From the NCBI GenBank assembly GCA_025504975.1, contig JANUWI010000003.1, positions 2,356,001 through 2,420,000 on the forward strand: a stretch of DNA of 64,000 nucleotides, given 5' to 3'. A program made the position numbers and the translations under genes. The stretch comes from Plenodomus lindquistii. Lineage: Eukaryota; Ascomycota; Dothideomycetes; Pleosporales; Leptosphaeriaceae. Shown piece after piece: positions 45,142 to 58,257 of this stretch (the first letter of the stretch is position 1; every line of letters starts with the position of its first letter). Under the pieces are notes generated by a model. It had not been told where the DNA came from and did no database searches. It was given only the letters and a program-made list of their open reading frames with translations.

Positions 45142-46793
45142 TGTTTTGTGTCGCGAGGGTGCAGCGGTGTGGGAGTTCGAGAACAACACCGCGGAATTAG
45201 GACGTAAATCCAGGGCTAGCCTAGCGCATCTCATCGTTACGCACATGTGACTTCTCGCAAGGGCCATTCCAACTCACCTACTTACACACCTACCCGAATA
45301 CAGTCGCATGGATGCAGCACCACCTTTAGTTAGGGGAAATTGTCATTGTGGGCATGTCAGAGTCTCGATGAGTTGTTGATTCTATACTTTCTCAGGCATT
45401 GACAGAAAGACCGGCCACGGTGCTCACATGCACGCAGGAAATCCCTTCCCACAAAGGAACTCTTAATTGGGTTTCGCTGGCAGATCTAGTTGAATGTGAA
45501 TTGAACAATGACTGCTAACATCTCGTTGACCATGACACAGCTCGACAACGATCAACCGAATTTGGAAGTCCTCTTCACGGATCCCACTGCTCGTGTTTAT
45601 TGTCAGACTTTTCTAAACGGATATATGCGCTTGATAACCCATTATTCGTTGTGCCGTGCTGGTCGTTTTTGACCTATCATCTTCTGCCCATCACTCCAAT
45701 ACTCAGTATTTTTGTGGCTGAGGGAAATATGACTGGCCGTCGTGGTCATGAGCAACTGGCCAGCTCCATCGCCGACGGTGAGCCGCCAGGAACTTCTTGG
45801 TTCTATATCGAGTAGAACCTGGGTCTGTACGGAGGACATGTATATGTGTAGAATTCGATGAACATCAAAACGACTATATGATGGCTAGATCTCGTAGAGT
45901 AGTATGCAGTATGGACTGAACGGTGACGAAGATGACTTCCGTAGTATCTCGAATCATCTGGACAATGTCGTTAGTACGAGGTATATCGTCTTGCTGTATG
46001 AACAACCTGAGCAGAACGATAGGAAACGCCGTAGGAAAAACGTACCTTCAGTGTTCGAGTGCCTCACCTCCTTGCCCTGTAGATTTTGTTAGGTCATCAA
46101 ATCTCGAAACACGACAGACTATTCATTTTGTCGGTGCCTCTGGCATCATCCTGATGGCTGATGGCTGTCTTTGAAGCATTGTTATCCTTTCAGACCGTGC
46201 GTCGAGACATGGAGCCATGTTCCTCATGCGGGCATATCTGACTTGAGGCATCGTTGTGAGAAAGCGTTCGGTGATGTAAATCGTGCGCGAAATGGCGGGG
46301 TTGTATATGAGTGTGGTAGATGTTGGGAGGGATTCCACCACGTTTCGGGCTAGGTACAGTTCACCGTGCGCAAATCGCGGCGGAGGGAGCTGTTGCGTGG
46401 ATCAGCATAGCAAGGGGTTGCTGTGGCGCATCGCCCATAACAGTTGGCACAGCGGCCAATATCATGTCCATGTTGTGTGATGTAGTGGACAGGCACTCCC
46501 GACGGCGAGGGAAGCTAGACGTCGTCGATGCATACGGCCCGCGCACACGTGACATTCGCCTTTTCAACGCCTCGACCTCAGTCGACCGAGCGGCATTGCA
46601 TCTACCATATGCGCTCCAACCATCCTTACGATAACCAGTCTTTCCAGGACTGCAATCTGTTCATCCATTCGTTACACACACAAATCACAAATGCGTCATA
46701 GAATCTAGCCGGATGGTTTATTCTTGCGCATAGTCCTTTCCTCGGCGTTCGTGCACTTCGTCCTCCTGTGCTCAGCCCTCCAATCATCATATA
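45142..46793. promoter_or_regulatory. LCL3/LSD1 divergent intergenic region
   Basis: 1.65 kb between divergent starts. Short frames on both strands show no motifs. It is likely promoter and leader DNA of the SWIRM amine oxidase gene; no specific site is claimed. Confidence 0.45.
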
Positions 46794-49700
46794 ATGTTCT
46801 CCACCTCCACCTTCGCATCTACCACCGACCCTAGCGCACTCGATGACGGAACTTACCTCTTCGATCAGTCCCACGATGATCTTCTATCGGTGCCGATGAC
46901 CAGTGATAGTATACATCTGAAAGGCGGCATCACTCCCATGACCGGGCTTAGTAACCTGGAATACGGCAGGGAGTCGACTACATCGTCCGTGCACTACGGT
47001 GAATCTCACGATACATCGGAGCTTAGTACTGGCCATCTAAGCGGAGGAGACGAGCATGAGGGCTCTACTCCAGGTGCATTCGTCAATGGATATGGGCACA
47101 TCTTCACGCACTCGCCACCGCACGACCCGTTCACGCCTCAGTCGAACACAGGAAACGGCACAATCAATGTACAGACGAAATCGAACGTGCATAAAAATGG
47201 CCAAATCTCCTTGGCAGGGGGAAAAGCAACTGCAGTCCTTGATCCAAAGCCGTATCTTCCACTGAAAATTCACCAAGCAGACGCTAATTTTGCGGCAAGA
47301 ACGCCGCAAAGTCTGGATCATGGATCAAAGGCTTCATCAACTCCTGAGCTTCCCCAGTCGACCAGTCGACCCAGTGCCCACCGAAGAACCAACTCTACCC
47401 CAGCTCGGGGCAAAGTCGTGGAACTCAGAGCAAATTCTAGCATACCTGCGACGCTGTCATGGCAAGAATTTGGAAGACAATGCATTCTAGCGGCAGAAAA
47501 CAGCAGACTGAACCCCTTCGCACTTCATCCAGCGGAGTACCGCCTTCTACGAGAACACATCAATCAAGCACAAGTAACTATCTATCTCAACATCAGGAAT
47601 GCCATACTGCGGTTATGGCATCGCAACCCGCTCGTGTATGTGTCCCCAGAAGAAGCGGCAGGCTGTGCGCGCGACAAGCGGTGCTTTGGACTGGCTAGAG
47701 TGGCATATATGTGGCTCATGAGAAACGGATACATTAACTTTGGTTGTGTGGAGGTACCGAATACCGCTGGCCCAATCTCAAAAGCAAAAGCAAAAGCAAA
47801 AGCAGGTCCACAACGAACGATCATCGTGGTTGGCGCGGGAATGTCTGGCTTGGGATGCGCAAGGCATCTGGAAGCCTTGTTCGCTCAGCTGGGAAATCAA
47901 CTGACAGCGGTAGGAGAGCGCGCACCAAAAATCATCATACTCGAAGCTCGACCCCGTGTCGGGGGACGGGTGTACTCACATCCTTTCCTCAATCAGTCGA
48001 ACTCTACGCTTCCTCCTGGGCATCGTTGTACTGCGGAGATGGGAGCACAGATTGTCACGGGCTTCGAACATGGCAATCCCCTAAATGCAATCATCCGCGG
48101 CCAGCTCGGCATTCCCTATCACGGCCTGCGTGATAACACGATTCTTTACGACTATGACGGCACGGTTGTTGAAAGGGGCCAAGATATCTTGGTGGAGAAG
48201 CTGTATAACGATGTCTTGGAGCGAGCGGCGGTATATCGAAACAAGCCGGCCGCTCAGAGGATAGTAGAGGGTGACAGAAGTTTATTACTCTTTGGTCGCG
48301 AGCCTAGCGATAATGGAGGTCCTACAATTGCTGAATTGGAGGATTCTGATGTCCCACTGCCAGCGAACGCTGACAATGCGGCATCGACAAAAGAAGAGAA
48401 ACCCACAACAGGAGTGGAGAAACTGGCGGGTAGGGCATATCAACTGAGCGCAGGATTCAATCCTGACATCACTGCCGCGGCGACCATGCAGAGCCTGGGG
48501 TGGAAGCTGAAGCCCGGTGCATCGAATTCGCAATCATTAGACCTCGATACTATCGCGAAAGGTTCAGACTTCCCCACACTCGGCCAGACCATGGACGAAG
48601 GCCTACGGCAATACCAGAATATCCTTGATATGCAACCCAAGGATATGCGCTTGCTTAGTTGGCATCATGCAAACCTCGAGTATGCGAATGCCGTGAGTGT
48701 TAATCAACTCAGTCTAAGCGGCTGGGACCAAGACATTGGCAACGAGTTTGAGGGAGAGCACTCCGAGGTTATCGGTGGTTATCAACAGGTGCCACGCGGC
48801 CTATGGCAAAGTCCAAGCAGGCTCGACGTACGGTTCAATTCCCCTATCAAGAGAGTTCGCTACAACACCAACGGTAGTCCTGATGGCAAAGCTGTGAAGG
48901 TCGAGTGCGGCAACGGCGAAGTGCATGAAGCAGACCAGATCATTCTGACTACTCCCCTCGGAGTGCTGAAGTCTGGCTCCGTTGAGTTCGACCCTCCACT
49001 TCCAGATTGGAAGCAGGAAGTCATTGCGCGCATGGGATTCGGTCTGCTCAACAAGGTATGCGTTTTGTTGTCATCAATAACTATGGCAAATCTGATAAAG
49101 GTGTAGATCATTCTCGTCTACGAAAAGGCCTTCTGGGAACCAGAGCGAGACATGTTCGGCCTGCTCAACGAGGCAGAGCTCGAGGCCAGCATGCGACCCG
49201 AGGACTACTCAACCAAACGAGGACGTTTCTATCTGTTCTGGAACTGCATAAAAACAAGTGGCAAGCCTGTGCTCGTTGCACTGCTAGCAGGCGATGCTGC
49301 TCATTATGCCGAAGCTTCCACAAACGACCAACTGGTCAAGGAAGTCACCGATCGACTAGATTCGATGTTCGCACCCAACCCGGTCCCGCTTCCGTCAGAG
49401 ACGATTGTCACAAGGTGGAAGAGAGATCCGTATGCGTGCGGTAGCTACTCGTATGTTGGACCGCGGACGCAAGCAGGCGATTACGACATCATGGCTCGGC
49501 CTCATGGACCACTGCACTTCGCAGGTGAAGCTACATGTGGCACACACCCTGCGACAGTTCATGGCGCGTACTTGTCAGGTCTTCGGGTCGCCGCTGAAGT
49601 CGCTGAGACCATCCTTGGGCCTATTGAGATACCAAGCCCGCTTGTAGAGAAGAAGATAAAGGTGGAGCAGGCAACGACTCCGACACTGGATGGCAAGCGT

Positions 49701-50219
49701 CGTTTCGAACCTGCGGTCTCGCCCCAGAAGAACAACAAGCCTGCGCGAGTACAACGGGATGAGGATTATGAGGCCGCCATCATTGGGGCCATTTTGACAG
49801 AAATCGGCGAGCGTCCGATCAAGCCTGGACGCACTGGCGTCAACCCATTTCTGCTGTACACCAAGGACTTCTGGTATATCTGCAAGAAAGAGGGTGATGA
49901 TGCACGGAAGGCTGCGACGGGCAACCCAGAAGCGAAAGCGTCAAAACAGGAGATCAGAAATGCCATTGGCCTACGATGGCGCACTGCAAGCGAGGAGGTC
50001 AAGAAGCCCTATCTCGACCAGGCAAGCAACGCACGAGACGATGCCACGGCCAACGCGGCCGACTTCAAGGAGCGTGTGGCCACATGGGACAAGGAAGCTG
50101 CACGAATACGCCGGGAGTACATTCAAGCGAACCCTCCCGAAGGTGGAAACGAGGACCTCATTCTTAACAGTCGGACTGCGATTGAACTGGGAGCGAGCAA
50201 ACGGTTACGTAGATTATAG
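46794..50219 (+). CDS. LSD1: LSD1-type histone demethylase (SWIRM, amine oxidase, HMG box)
   Basis: Exons 46794-49055 and 49107-50219 with a 51-bp intron in phase 0 (joining FGLLNKIILVYEKAFWEPER); 1124 aa. The first ~215 residues are disordered. SWIRM spans ~218-330 (LSWQEFGRQCILAAENSRLN). The flavin amine oxidase begins at ~340 with TIIVVGAGMSGLGCARHLEA and IIILEARPRVGGRV, the Rossmann and GRV motifs, and ends with FAGEATCGTHPATVHGAYLS, which contacts FAD. An HMG-like box follows at ~985-1095 (GVNPFLLYTKDFWYICKKEG). This domain order is that of fungal Lsd1/HdmA proteins, which remove mono- and dimethyl marks from histone H3 and shape heterochromatin and secondary metabolism. Confidence 0.94.
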
Positions 50220-51543
50220 TCCCTGCAGTGCTTTCCTCGTCGATTTTTGTTTTAATATTTTTATTCCTTGGTTCTGCATTACAGGGCAGCCTCTGCATTT
50301 GCACCGGCGTTCGCGGGTCAGTCATGGTTCGTAGTAGCTCATGCACCGAGTCTAAGGCATCGGGTAAATGCGTAGCGATGGTCTTGTTGTATCCACTAGT
50401 TAATGTCGTCACTTCGCTACCGAATGGGATACCATCTGGGGTATTTGCGGGGGATGTGTAGCGCTTCCCTTCTCAGCATCAATCGTATTCGAGCAAAGTA
50501 ATTACCAACCCTGCGACAGCACGTGCTCATCTGATTGAGACGAAAGCTACGGCACGTCGTGCTTGCTTTTGCAGCCTTACCGACTAGGTGCGTTCTGGAA
50601 GCTTGACCAGCCAACGGGGAAGACGCTAGCGACCCACTGACAGTTGGAGGAGTGTTGATCTAGAAGCGTCGCCGCACGCGCGTGGTTGGTGGAACTTGGC
50701 GAGCGATTTTTCGTAGAGTAGTTCAGGCACACCAGGCCTTGCAGAATCTGCTGGGGCTGGGCGGCGTTTAAGAGAAGGGAAAAGGGTTGGGATTGTCACA
50801 ATCTGTCGTTGTGTGAGGACGGCGCCGTTGGAGATGTGCATGGGGCCCCACAGGGTTTGGCTGTACAGGTGCAGTTCGTGCAAGGAGATTGGATGACGAC
50901 AGGCGGGTTCGCCTCGTGCCAGGTCCCGGGAAACGTTTAGCAGCAGCTCACCACCGTGTCGGTGGGATCGAGGGCTGCTGGTGTTATATATGGTATGTAT
51001 GGTATGTATTGTATAGTATGCGGGAGTGTAGCTCGTTCCGTCCCGGAGTGTGCCAGATGAGTGGGGTTGAGATTGTTCTAGCTCGATTAGGCGTGACGCG
51101 CAGGGCTAGCCCCACGTGATACCACCACTCAGCTCAAAGCGCATACGATACAGTACGAATAGGTATCTGCCTCGAGCGCAGATACGGTGTAGACGCCTGG
51201 ACGAATCCCGGATACGCCGAATGTTCGCAACAACCCTGCGCGTCGGCCATCCCCATCTCGTTGTAGATGCCGTTAGCTGCCCAAGCCCAAGCCTCGCGTT
51301 CGGTCTGCTCGAACCGTGAAGCGCATCCTGCGCTGCTGCGTCTCCGCTCTCTCTCCATGCTTGTCCACACCACGCCCCCCTCTCCCCAGCCCAGCGTCTG
51401 ACTCTGCAACCGTCAACGCTCGCCCGCTCCACTCTGCCCCTGTCCGTGTCTCTGCCGCGTGAAGAGCGACTGCGCCGCATGCCCGTTCAGACGACGCTTG
51501 CACGCCCCGCCGTCCTCTGCGCTCCCAGCCGGGTGCCGCGACC
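50220..51543. other. Intergenic, LSD1 to creB
   Basis: LSD1 3' region and creB upstream region. TATGGTATGTAT-type short repeats lie near 50990-51020. No gene supported. Confidence 0.45.
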
Positions 51544-53970
51544 ATGACCTCGTTCTTCGGACGCCTCAAGTCGGGCGCTGTATGTATCCACTGTGCGCCC
51601 TGCCATGGGCGTTGGCTCGCAATGGCCGGCACTGACGTCGTTGTGGCAGGCCCCCACGAGCCCAGCAGCCGGCACTACTCCCATCAAGAAGGACCCCAAC
51701 GCGCCGGAGCCGACACCACTCGAGAGGTTGCTCGCCAACGCTGGGCCATTGCGCACCGACGGCAGCGACAAGTTTTTTGGCTTTGAAAACGTAAGTCCCG
51801 TCGCGTGTATCCTGCTCGGGAGTCCGCAAGCTGACCACGGGTTGCGCAGTTCGGAAGCACATGGTATGGCTAGCCTACTCGCATCGTCTGCATCACCCGC
51901 TTACCCCTCCCCAGCTACTGCAACTCCATCGTCCAATGCCTATACTACTCGGTGCCTTTCCGGGAACAGGTCATCAATTTCCCCGCCAGATCGCCGCCAG
52001 AGGCTCTCGAGAGACCCGAATCCGCATCGCTTCCTCGACTAAACACGAACCTCCAAAATGGCCAGAACCCAGCATTGTCACCAGCAGGCCGAACCTCGCT
52101 GTCTAGTCCGACCGCAAGAACACCGGGGAAACAAGCTACAACTCCTGGCGGCGCACTCCAGCCTCCAGGGACCAAGCCTGAAGACAACAAGGACTCGCCC
52201 GAGTACAAGAAGAAACAAGCTTTGGCAGCAGGCCCTGTGCTACAAATGGACTATGAGAACGCCAATGCATACGGCATGAAGGAGTCACTATTTTCTTCGC
52301 TAAAAGACATATTCGAAGCGGTAATAGCACACAGATCACGCATAGGCGTGGTCAGCCCTCACAAACTGCTCGAAATCTTACGGCGCGACAATGAAATGTT
52401 TCGGACGCCAATGCACCAAGATGCGCATGAGTTTCTGAATCTCTTGCTAAATGAGGTGGTCGAGAATGTCGAGCAGTACTCCAGAAGTCGCATCACGGAC
52501 GTCAGCGAATCAGACGCGAACGGAACCACAATAACCTCCGGCGAGGTCGTAGTCCGGGATACACCGACACCCACCAAGTCCAACTCCGGCTGGGTACATG
52601 AATTATTCGAGGGCACATTGACGTCTGAGACAAGATGTCTAACTTGCGAGAACACGTCTCAACGAGACGAGATCTTCTTGGACCTGTCTGTCGATCTCGA
52701 GCAACACTCGTCAGTCACAAGCTGTCTGCGGAAGTTTTCTGAGGAAGAGATGTTATGTGAGCGTAACAAGTTCCACTGCGACAATTGTGGTGGCTTACAA
52801 GAGGCGGAGAAGCGCATGAAGATCAAGCGGTTACCAAAGATTCTGGCGCTGCATTTGAAGAGGTTCAAATACACAGAGGATCTACAACGGTTGCAAAAGC
52901 TATTCCATCGCGTCGTTTACCCATTCTATTTGCGCCTATTCAACACGACAGATGACGCCGAGGACCCAGATCGCTTGTACGAGCTATACGCTGTCGTGGT
53001 GCATATCGGTGGTGGCCCATATCACGGCCATTACGTATCGATCATCAAGACGCAGGATCGCGGCTGGCTCCTATTTGATGATGAGATGGTAGAGCCAGTC
53101 GACAAAGCATATGTTCGAAACTTTTTTGGCGGCGAAAACGTTCTCGCATGCGCATACGTCTTGTTCTATCAGGAAACTACCGAAGAAGCCATGATGAAGG
53201 AGCAGGAAGCCGAGGGACTCGCAGCAGCAGAGATGGCTTCGAAGCTGAACCAAGAGGCCGTCACAGTGACAACGCCAAAAGCAAACGGCCTGGCCAATGG
53301 ATACATGTCCCACCCACTTCAGAACGCTGCCACACCTACAATTGAGGAAGCCGATCAATTCGTCAGCCTGGACCACGCCGCCACCGCGCCACCGCTTGCT
53401 CATGTACAGACAAATACACAAGATCCCCCCGTTCAGCACGTGTCGACCAACATTCCTGCCCTCACCGCAAAGAAGAGCAACATGGGTCTTTTCGGCAAGA
53501 GTGGCAAAGAAGACAAGGAACGCAAGGCCGCCGAAAAAGAGTTAGAAAAGCAAATGAAGCAAAAGCGCAAAGATATGGAGGCTCAACGCCGCGAAAACTA
53601 CAGAAAACAGGAAGAAGACCTACGCGCCGCGCTCGCAGCGAGTAAAGCTTCCGCCGTCGAAGAGGAGAAGAAGCGAGGATCAACTGGTGGATCGAATGGT
53701 GGTACAACGTCCGTTTCCACAACGACACCGGCGCCTGCAGAGCTGGATAAACATGCTAATGGCCACGGCAGTGTGGGCAAGGGAGGTCTGAGCCGGTTCA
53801 GACACACGAGTATGAGCCTCAAAGGTAAACCAAAATTCTGGCAAGCGAAAACGGATAAATCCGAAAGCAACGGCGACAGCGGGCACGCGGATTCGCAAGA
53901 TGAGCAACAGCCTGAGCCTAATAAGAATCGCTTTAGCCTGGGGAGGAAGAAGAGCACGTTCAAGTTCTGA
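51544..53970 (+). CDS. creB: CreB/USP12-46-type ubiquitin-specific protease
   Basis: Four exons: 51544-51579, 51650-51790, 51850-51863 (14 nt) and 51915-53970; introns 70, 59 and 51 bp; 748 aa. The Cys box is ENFGSTCYCNSIVQCLYYS with nucleophile Cys64, whose TGC codon is split by the third intron. The His box is IGGGPYHGHYVSII with catalytic His ~436, followed by WLLFDDEMVEPV. Two CxxC pairs (RCLTC, CDNC) form the zinc site, and QDAHEFLNLLLNE and LPKILALHLKRFKYTEDLQR are family motifs. The C-terminal 200 residues are a charged coiled coil (KELEKQMKQKRKDMEAQRRE) and a disordered tail. In Aspergillus CreB works with the WD40 protein CreC to deubiquitinate carbon-repression regulators and transporters. 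Confidence 0.95.
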
Positions 53971-54603
53971 GGATTTGTATTTCTGCGAAGAAAATACTTT
54001 GGCAAGTCTGGTAGCTGTCTGAGTACTGGATGCAGCATTGAAGGCCCAGGTTGTTGGGCAAAGAAAGCATTTTGAGCGCGTGTAGAGGTTTTTTGGTATT
54101 CATGACACAGTCTCGCATGGAACGCAGCGGGCGTATGGCTGCCTGCTCTCCGATGAGATGAATGAGAATTGTAATTATGTACGGGTGGAATTTGTGTATA
54201 TTCCTTTTTCTTGGATGGCAGTAACGCAAAACTTGCGAGCCGCCGTTCTTCACGTTGGCACCATTTTGGAGTGGCCTCTGGAGCATGAGAAAGATCAGAT
54301 CATCTTCGTCTTCTGCGGAAGTTTCACGTTGTCTTTTTCCACTATCTATATACCAGTATTATATGCGTGAACCTTATTCCTGTTGCAATCTAAATCCATG
54401 CCCATTGTGCCTACTCAGTCGAGGCGTGCACCTGTAGCAGAGGTAGGTCACGTGCTCAATGTTCTTGGCACCCATCACCAACGCTCACGACAGCTGGCTT
54501 CCTCACAGCAGTTCGCAACGTCAGCGCGCTTCGACTCTTCCACACTTCCCGTCTTTCTTGCAGCGTCAAAACCCGACACATCGTCCTTCCACAAATTTCA
54601 AAG
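53971..54603. other. Intergenic, creB to YOS1
   Basis: creB 3' region and YOS1 upstream region. Nothing else supported. Confidence 0.45.
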
Positions 54604-55072
54604 ATGCTACTTTTCGGGCTCGGCGGATTGTTGACAAGTAAGACCCATCCCCTCTGCCCTATATAGCCTTTGACTGACGCAGCCAGGTGTGGTCCTCCTC
54701 ATCAATGCCATAGCGATTCTCTCCGAAGACCGATTCCTCGCACGAAGTACGTCTGCCCCTTGCTGGAAGGTCCCCGCCCTCGACATAATGGCATCCACAA
54801 GCCATGCGCTCCTCCGCGCGCAGAGTATACGACTAACGTGTGAGTGTTTAGTTGGCTGGACAAACGCGTTACAAGAACCCGGTTTTGGTGGCGCGCGCGA
54901 TGATGCGAGTATAAAAGCGCGGTTGATCAATTTGGTGTCGTCGGTGAGGACACTTATGAGGAGTACGTTGGCATTGCCCATGGCACCTCCGCGGCCTTTG
55001 ATACTAACTCCAATAGTACCACTCATGTTTATCAACACCTTTATGATAATATACTACCTCGTCCTCGGTTAA
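54604..55072 (+). CDS. YOS1: YOS1/IER3IP1-type ER-Golgi transport protein
   Basis: Four exons: 54604-54637, 54687-54746, 54852-54962 and 55017-55072; introns 49, 105 and 54 bp; 86 aa. The spliced product starts MLLFGLGGLLTSVVLLINAI, a first membrane helix, then AILSEDRFLARIGW, the family signature, a polar loop, and KARLINLVSSVRTLMRIPLM leading into a second membrane helix ending YYLVLG. Yos1 is a small ER/Golgi membrane protein that binds Yip1 and Yif1 and is needed for ER-to-Golgi vesicle transport. Exons 1, 2 and 3 all end in phase 1. Confidence 0.93.
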
Positions 55073-56429
55073 GCGCGGCGCATTTATACACGGACACGGC
55101 GTTTGGAAGCATAATGATGGCGTTTATGGTTGGAGGCACTTGGTCGTGCAAGGGAAAGATGTTTTGACCAACATACGGATATTTGTAAACATACGCGAAA
55201 ACGTTTGCGACATGTTGTTCGATTGTTTGCACTGCCCGAGACATGATGTCAAGGCTGGGGGAAATACGTGGCACGACAGCAGCCCTCGAAGGACGTCCAC
55301 ACAGGCTCATTCCTCCGCCTGAACACACCTAGCTTCATCTACACCTAAGATGCTAATTGACGAAGCTCGAGTTGACGACGTCTGTAGAACAGCCTGGATT
55401 CCACAGCAGACCTACACTCCCAATCGAGGCTTGCAGACCATTGTGGTTCATCATCGAGTTATGCCGAATACATTTACTCTTCGAGGCCTGGACTGAGCGA
55501 TGAGCTTAAACCAACGGTCGCTTGGGTCTGGCCAGCACGAATTATGGTTTCAAAACACAGCAAAGAGACATCATGATTTGACGGGATCTGGAAAGCGGCA
55601 CTCTCACACTGTTTGTCCATACAAGTATCTTACATAGTCGTGTGCTTGCTGAAATCAGCACACAATAAGATGCTATATTACCCAACGCATGCGAAAAGAA
55701 CATCATGGCTTTTGCTCGCTATGATGTCATGAGACCCCGTGCCTGATCACAACTTCGCAGGAAATCCTTCTCGTCACATGGATGATCTCAGGCTGTTCTT
55801 CAACATGTGAGCATGGACCCTGCATTGTGTGCTCACGCAGCGTTCCTGCGTTAGGGGAGGCAATCAGGATCACCACATGTCGACTTCCCTGGAAGCCGCA
55901 TCGCATGCAGAACTTGCGTCAACATCTGGTAAATTGCGACTGCCACGTGCTAGACTAGAATATATCGCATCGCAATATCGCGTCGTAGCCGTGGGATGTC
56001 CCGCTCAGGCGATGCGCTTGACGAATCACTTTCTATGGCGTTATCGCAACCATCACCTCACCCCATCACCCAACCACGCTTACGGTGCAACGAACGCTCC
56101 AAACTCTTCTTCCGCATGCTTGTGAAAACCCTTGGCTCTGTGATTTTAATGGTTTCCTAGTGGTCCGCGACTCTACTGGCGTCTGATCAAGAGTCGGACG
56201 CACAGTCCATCCCGCGCTGCCAATGGTTTTGAACGACGTTCGCATGCGGTTGCGTCATCGCGAGACTTATGGTGGCTTGTTTTGGACATGAAAGAGCAAA
56301 TATAAGATCTCGAAACGCAGTCGCTCCACTGTCTTGGATCCAGCATACCCATCCCCTGTACCTCTACCCAATCTCAACCCTAACAAGCTTTGCTTTTTCA
56401 ACGTATTCGAACTTCACAAGTAGTTCCAA
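55073..56429. other. Intergenic, YOS1 to DUF3602 gene
   Basis: 1.36 kb. Chance frames only; no RNA gene or repeat recognised. Confidence 0.45.
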
Positions 56430-56961
56430 ATGTCCACCCAACCCATCCACTCGACCGGCCGTGGAGGTGAGTGACAAGAAACTGACTCACTGGTCTTCAC
56501 TCTCAGTCACTGATTCGGCATAGGCGCTGGCAACATCGGTCCCGATGGCAACCTTTACACTGACGGTGGTGTTGTCCGCGAAGGTGTTCAAGGAGAGTCC
56601 GCTACTGGCGAGTTCTCCACCGGCCGTGGAGGCGCTGGCAACATTGCAGTCTCCCCGCGTGTCGGCCCACAGTCCGACGAGGGTCGTCGCTCAGTCGACT
56701 TCGTGCCTGAGATCAACCAACGCACTGCCCAGGACGAGTTTCACACCGGTGTATGTCTACCTGCGTATGCGCATAGTCTCGAGGACTCTACTAATGCAAG
56801 CACAGCGCGGTGGTGCCGGAAACGTCTACAAGGAGAAGCATGGCGGTCACAGCGCGTCTCCCGAACGCAAGGGACTAGGCGACAAGGTCAAGGCAGCCCT
56901 CCACCTCGATGGCAAGAAGGAGAAGCCGTCGCCTCTTGCTCATAACACAGCCACGGACTAG
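56430..56961 (+). CDS. DUF3602 (GRGGAGN-repeat) protein
   Basis: Exons 56430-56466, 56524-56750 and 56806-56961; introns 57 and 55 bp; 139 aa. Three copies of (T)GRGGAGN(I/V) occur: STGRGGAGNIGPDG spans intron 1, STGRGGAGNIAVSPR is central, and TGRGGAGNVYKEKH spans intron 2, so two of the three repeats are split by introns at similar places. The rest is polar, without membrane or signal segments, and ends in a Lys-rich tail (KVKAALHLDGKKEKPSPLAH). Repeats of this kind define DUF3602, which includes yeast Par32, a phosphoprotein acting downstream of TORC1 on ammonium transporters. Function here is unknown. Confidence 0.88.
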
Positions 56962-57348
56962 ATGATACCCCCCTCGAGCGACTACGCCCATAATGATGGC
57001 AGGGCGACGGACAGGTTGTGCAATATACCCCCACTGTAATGCCTCGAGTAGGCTGTAGTCTACATTCAGTCTTGCGAGATAGGCTTGATAACTTTTCATT
57101 TTCAAATACGCTTAATAAGCATGCTATACAAACATGTTCTTTGCTTCAGAATCTGCAATTCATTGCATCCCATATGATTCGACTCTTGCGCTGGTACCTG
57201 ACTAGGAAGCTCCATGGTGGGGTGAATGCCAGAGCCCGGACCACGTGGGGTAGCCTCCGTGCATCGTCATATTGGCTCGTGAAAACTCCAAAGAACCCGA
57301 AATCTCAAGTTCAAGTTCAACTTCAAAAAAATCAAAATCGTCCAAAAA
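56962..57348. other. Intergenic, DUF3602 gene to MDE1
   Basis: Short intergenic stretch; the MDE1 leader carries a TTCAAG/TTCAAC repeat just upstream of the ATG. Nothing else seen. Confidence 0.4.
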
Positions 57349-58257
57349 ATGAGCGCTTCCGACCAAGATTTCGAATCTCTCGTGCACTCGAGTGACCCCA
57401 ATCACCCAGCAAACCACATCTGCACGCTTTGCGCCAAGTTCTACACATTAGGCTGGGTACGCTTCACGCGAAGAGTGTAGAGGACATGTGTATTAGTTTT
57501 GATACTTCTACTAACATTGAACCTTGCCCAGGTCACGGGAACAGGTGGAGGAACCAGTATCCGGCATGAGGACAAGATTTACATTGCGCCCAGCGGAGTG
57601 CAGAAGGAGCTTATGAAGCCCACCGACATGTTCGTGATGGACTTCAACACCAAAGAGTACCTCCGAAAACCTCAGGTCCGCAAAAGCAAAATCTCATAAA
57701 TGATCAATATCCAATATCTACTAACGAGATCTCGAGGTCCTCAAACCATCAGCCTGTACCCCTCTCTTCCTCGCCGCCTTTGAACGTGGCGCGGGCTGCT
57801 GCATCCACACGCACTCGCAATGGGCGGTACTAGTCACGCTCCTCGTCGAACGCGATTTCGGCAAAGACGCATGCTTTGAAATTGAAGAAATCGAGCAGAT
57901 CAAGGGTATACCGAAGGGACGAGGAAAGCAAGGGAATCTAGGCTACTATGACCGGCTGCGAATACCGATTATTGAGAATACAGCGCATGAGGAGGATTTG
58001 AGGGAGAGCTTGGAGGCGGCTATGGAAAAGTATCCAGACTCGTATGCGATTCTGGTTAGGAGGCATGGCATGTAAGTTTTAATGAGAGGGGTGGGAGTCT
58101 TGCGTGTATTGAAGGGGAATGGGGTAGGCTGACAGTTGGCAGATATGTGTGGGGCGATAATGTGCATAAGGCTAAGACGCAGTGTGAGAGTATTGATTAC
58201 ATCTTGCAACTTGCGGTCGAGATGAAGAGATTGGGTTTGCCGTGGACGAAATCATGA
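57349..58257 (+). CDS. MDE1: Methylthioribulose-1-phosphate dehydratase
   Basis: Exons 57349-57456, 57532-57675, 57737-58071 and 58143-58257; introns 75, 61 and 71 bp; 233 aa. It is a class II aldolase/adducin-fold enzyme: ICTLCAKFYTLGWVTGTGGG followed by TSIR, then IAPSGVQKELMKPTDMFVMD, and CTPLFLAAFERGAGCCIHTH with the zinc-ligand histidines, and a third ligand in RRHGIYVWG after the last splice. The acceptor of intron 2 is CTCGAG at 57731-57736, giving LRKPQVLKPSACTPLF; an earlier AG five bases after the branch site would break the frame. The enzyme dehydrates methylthioribulose-1-phosphate in methionine salvage, in the cytosol. Confidence 0.95.
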
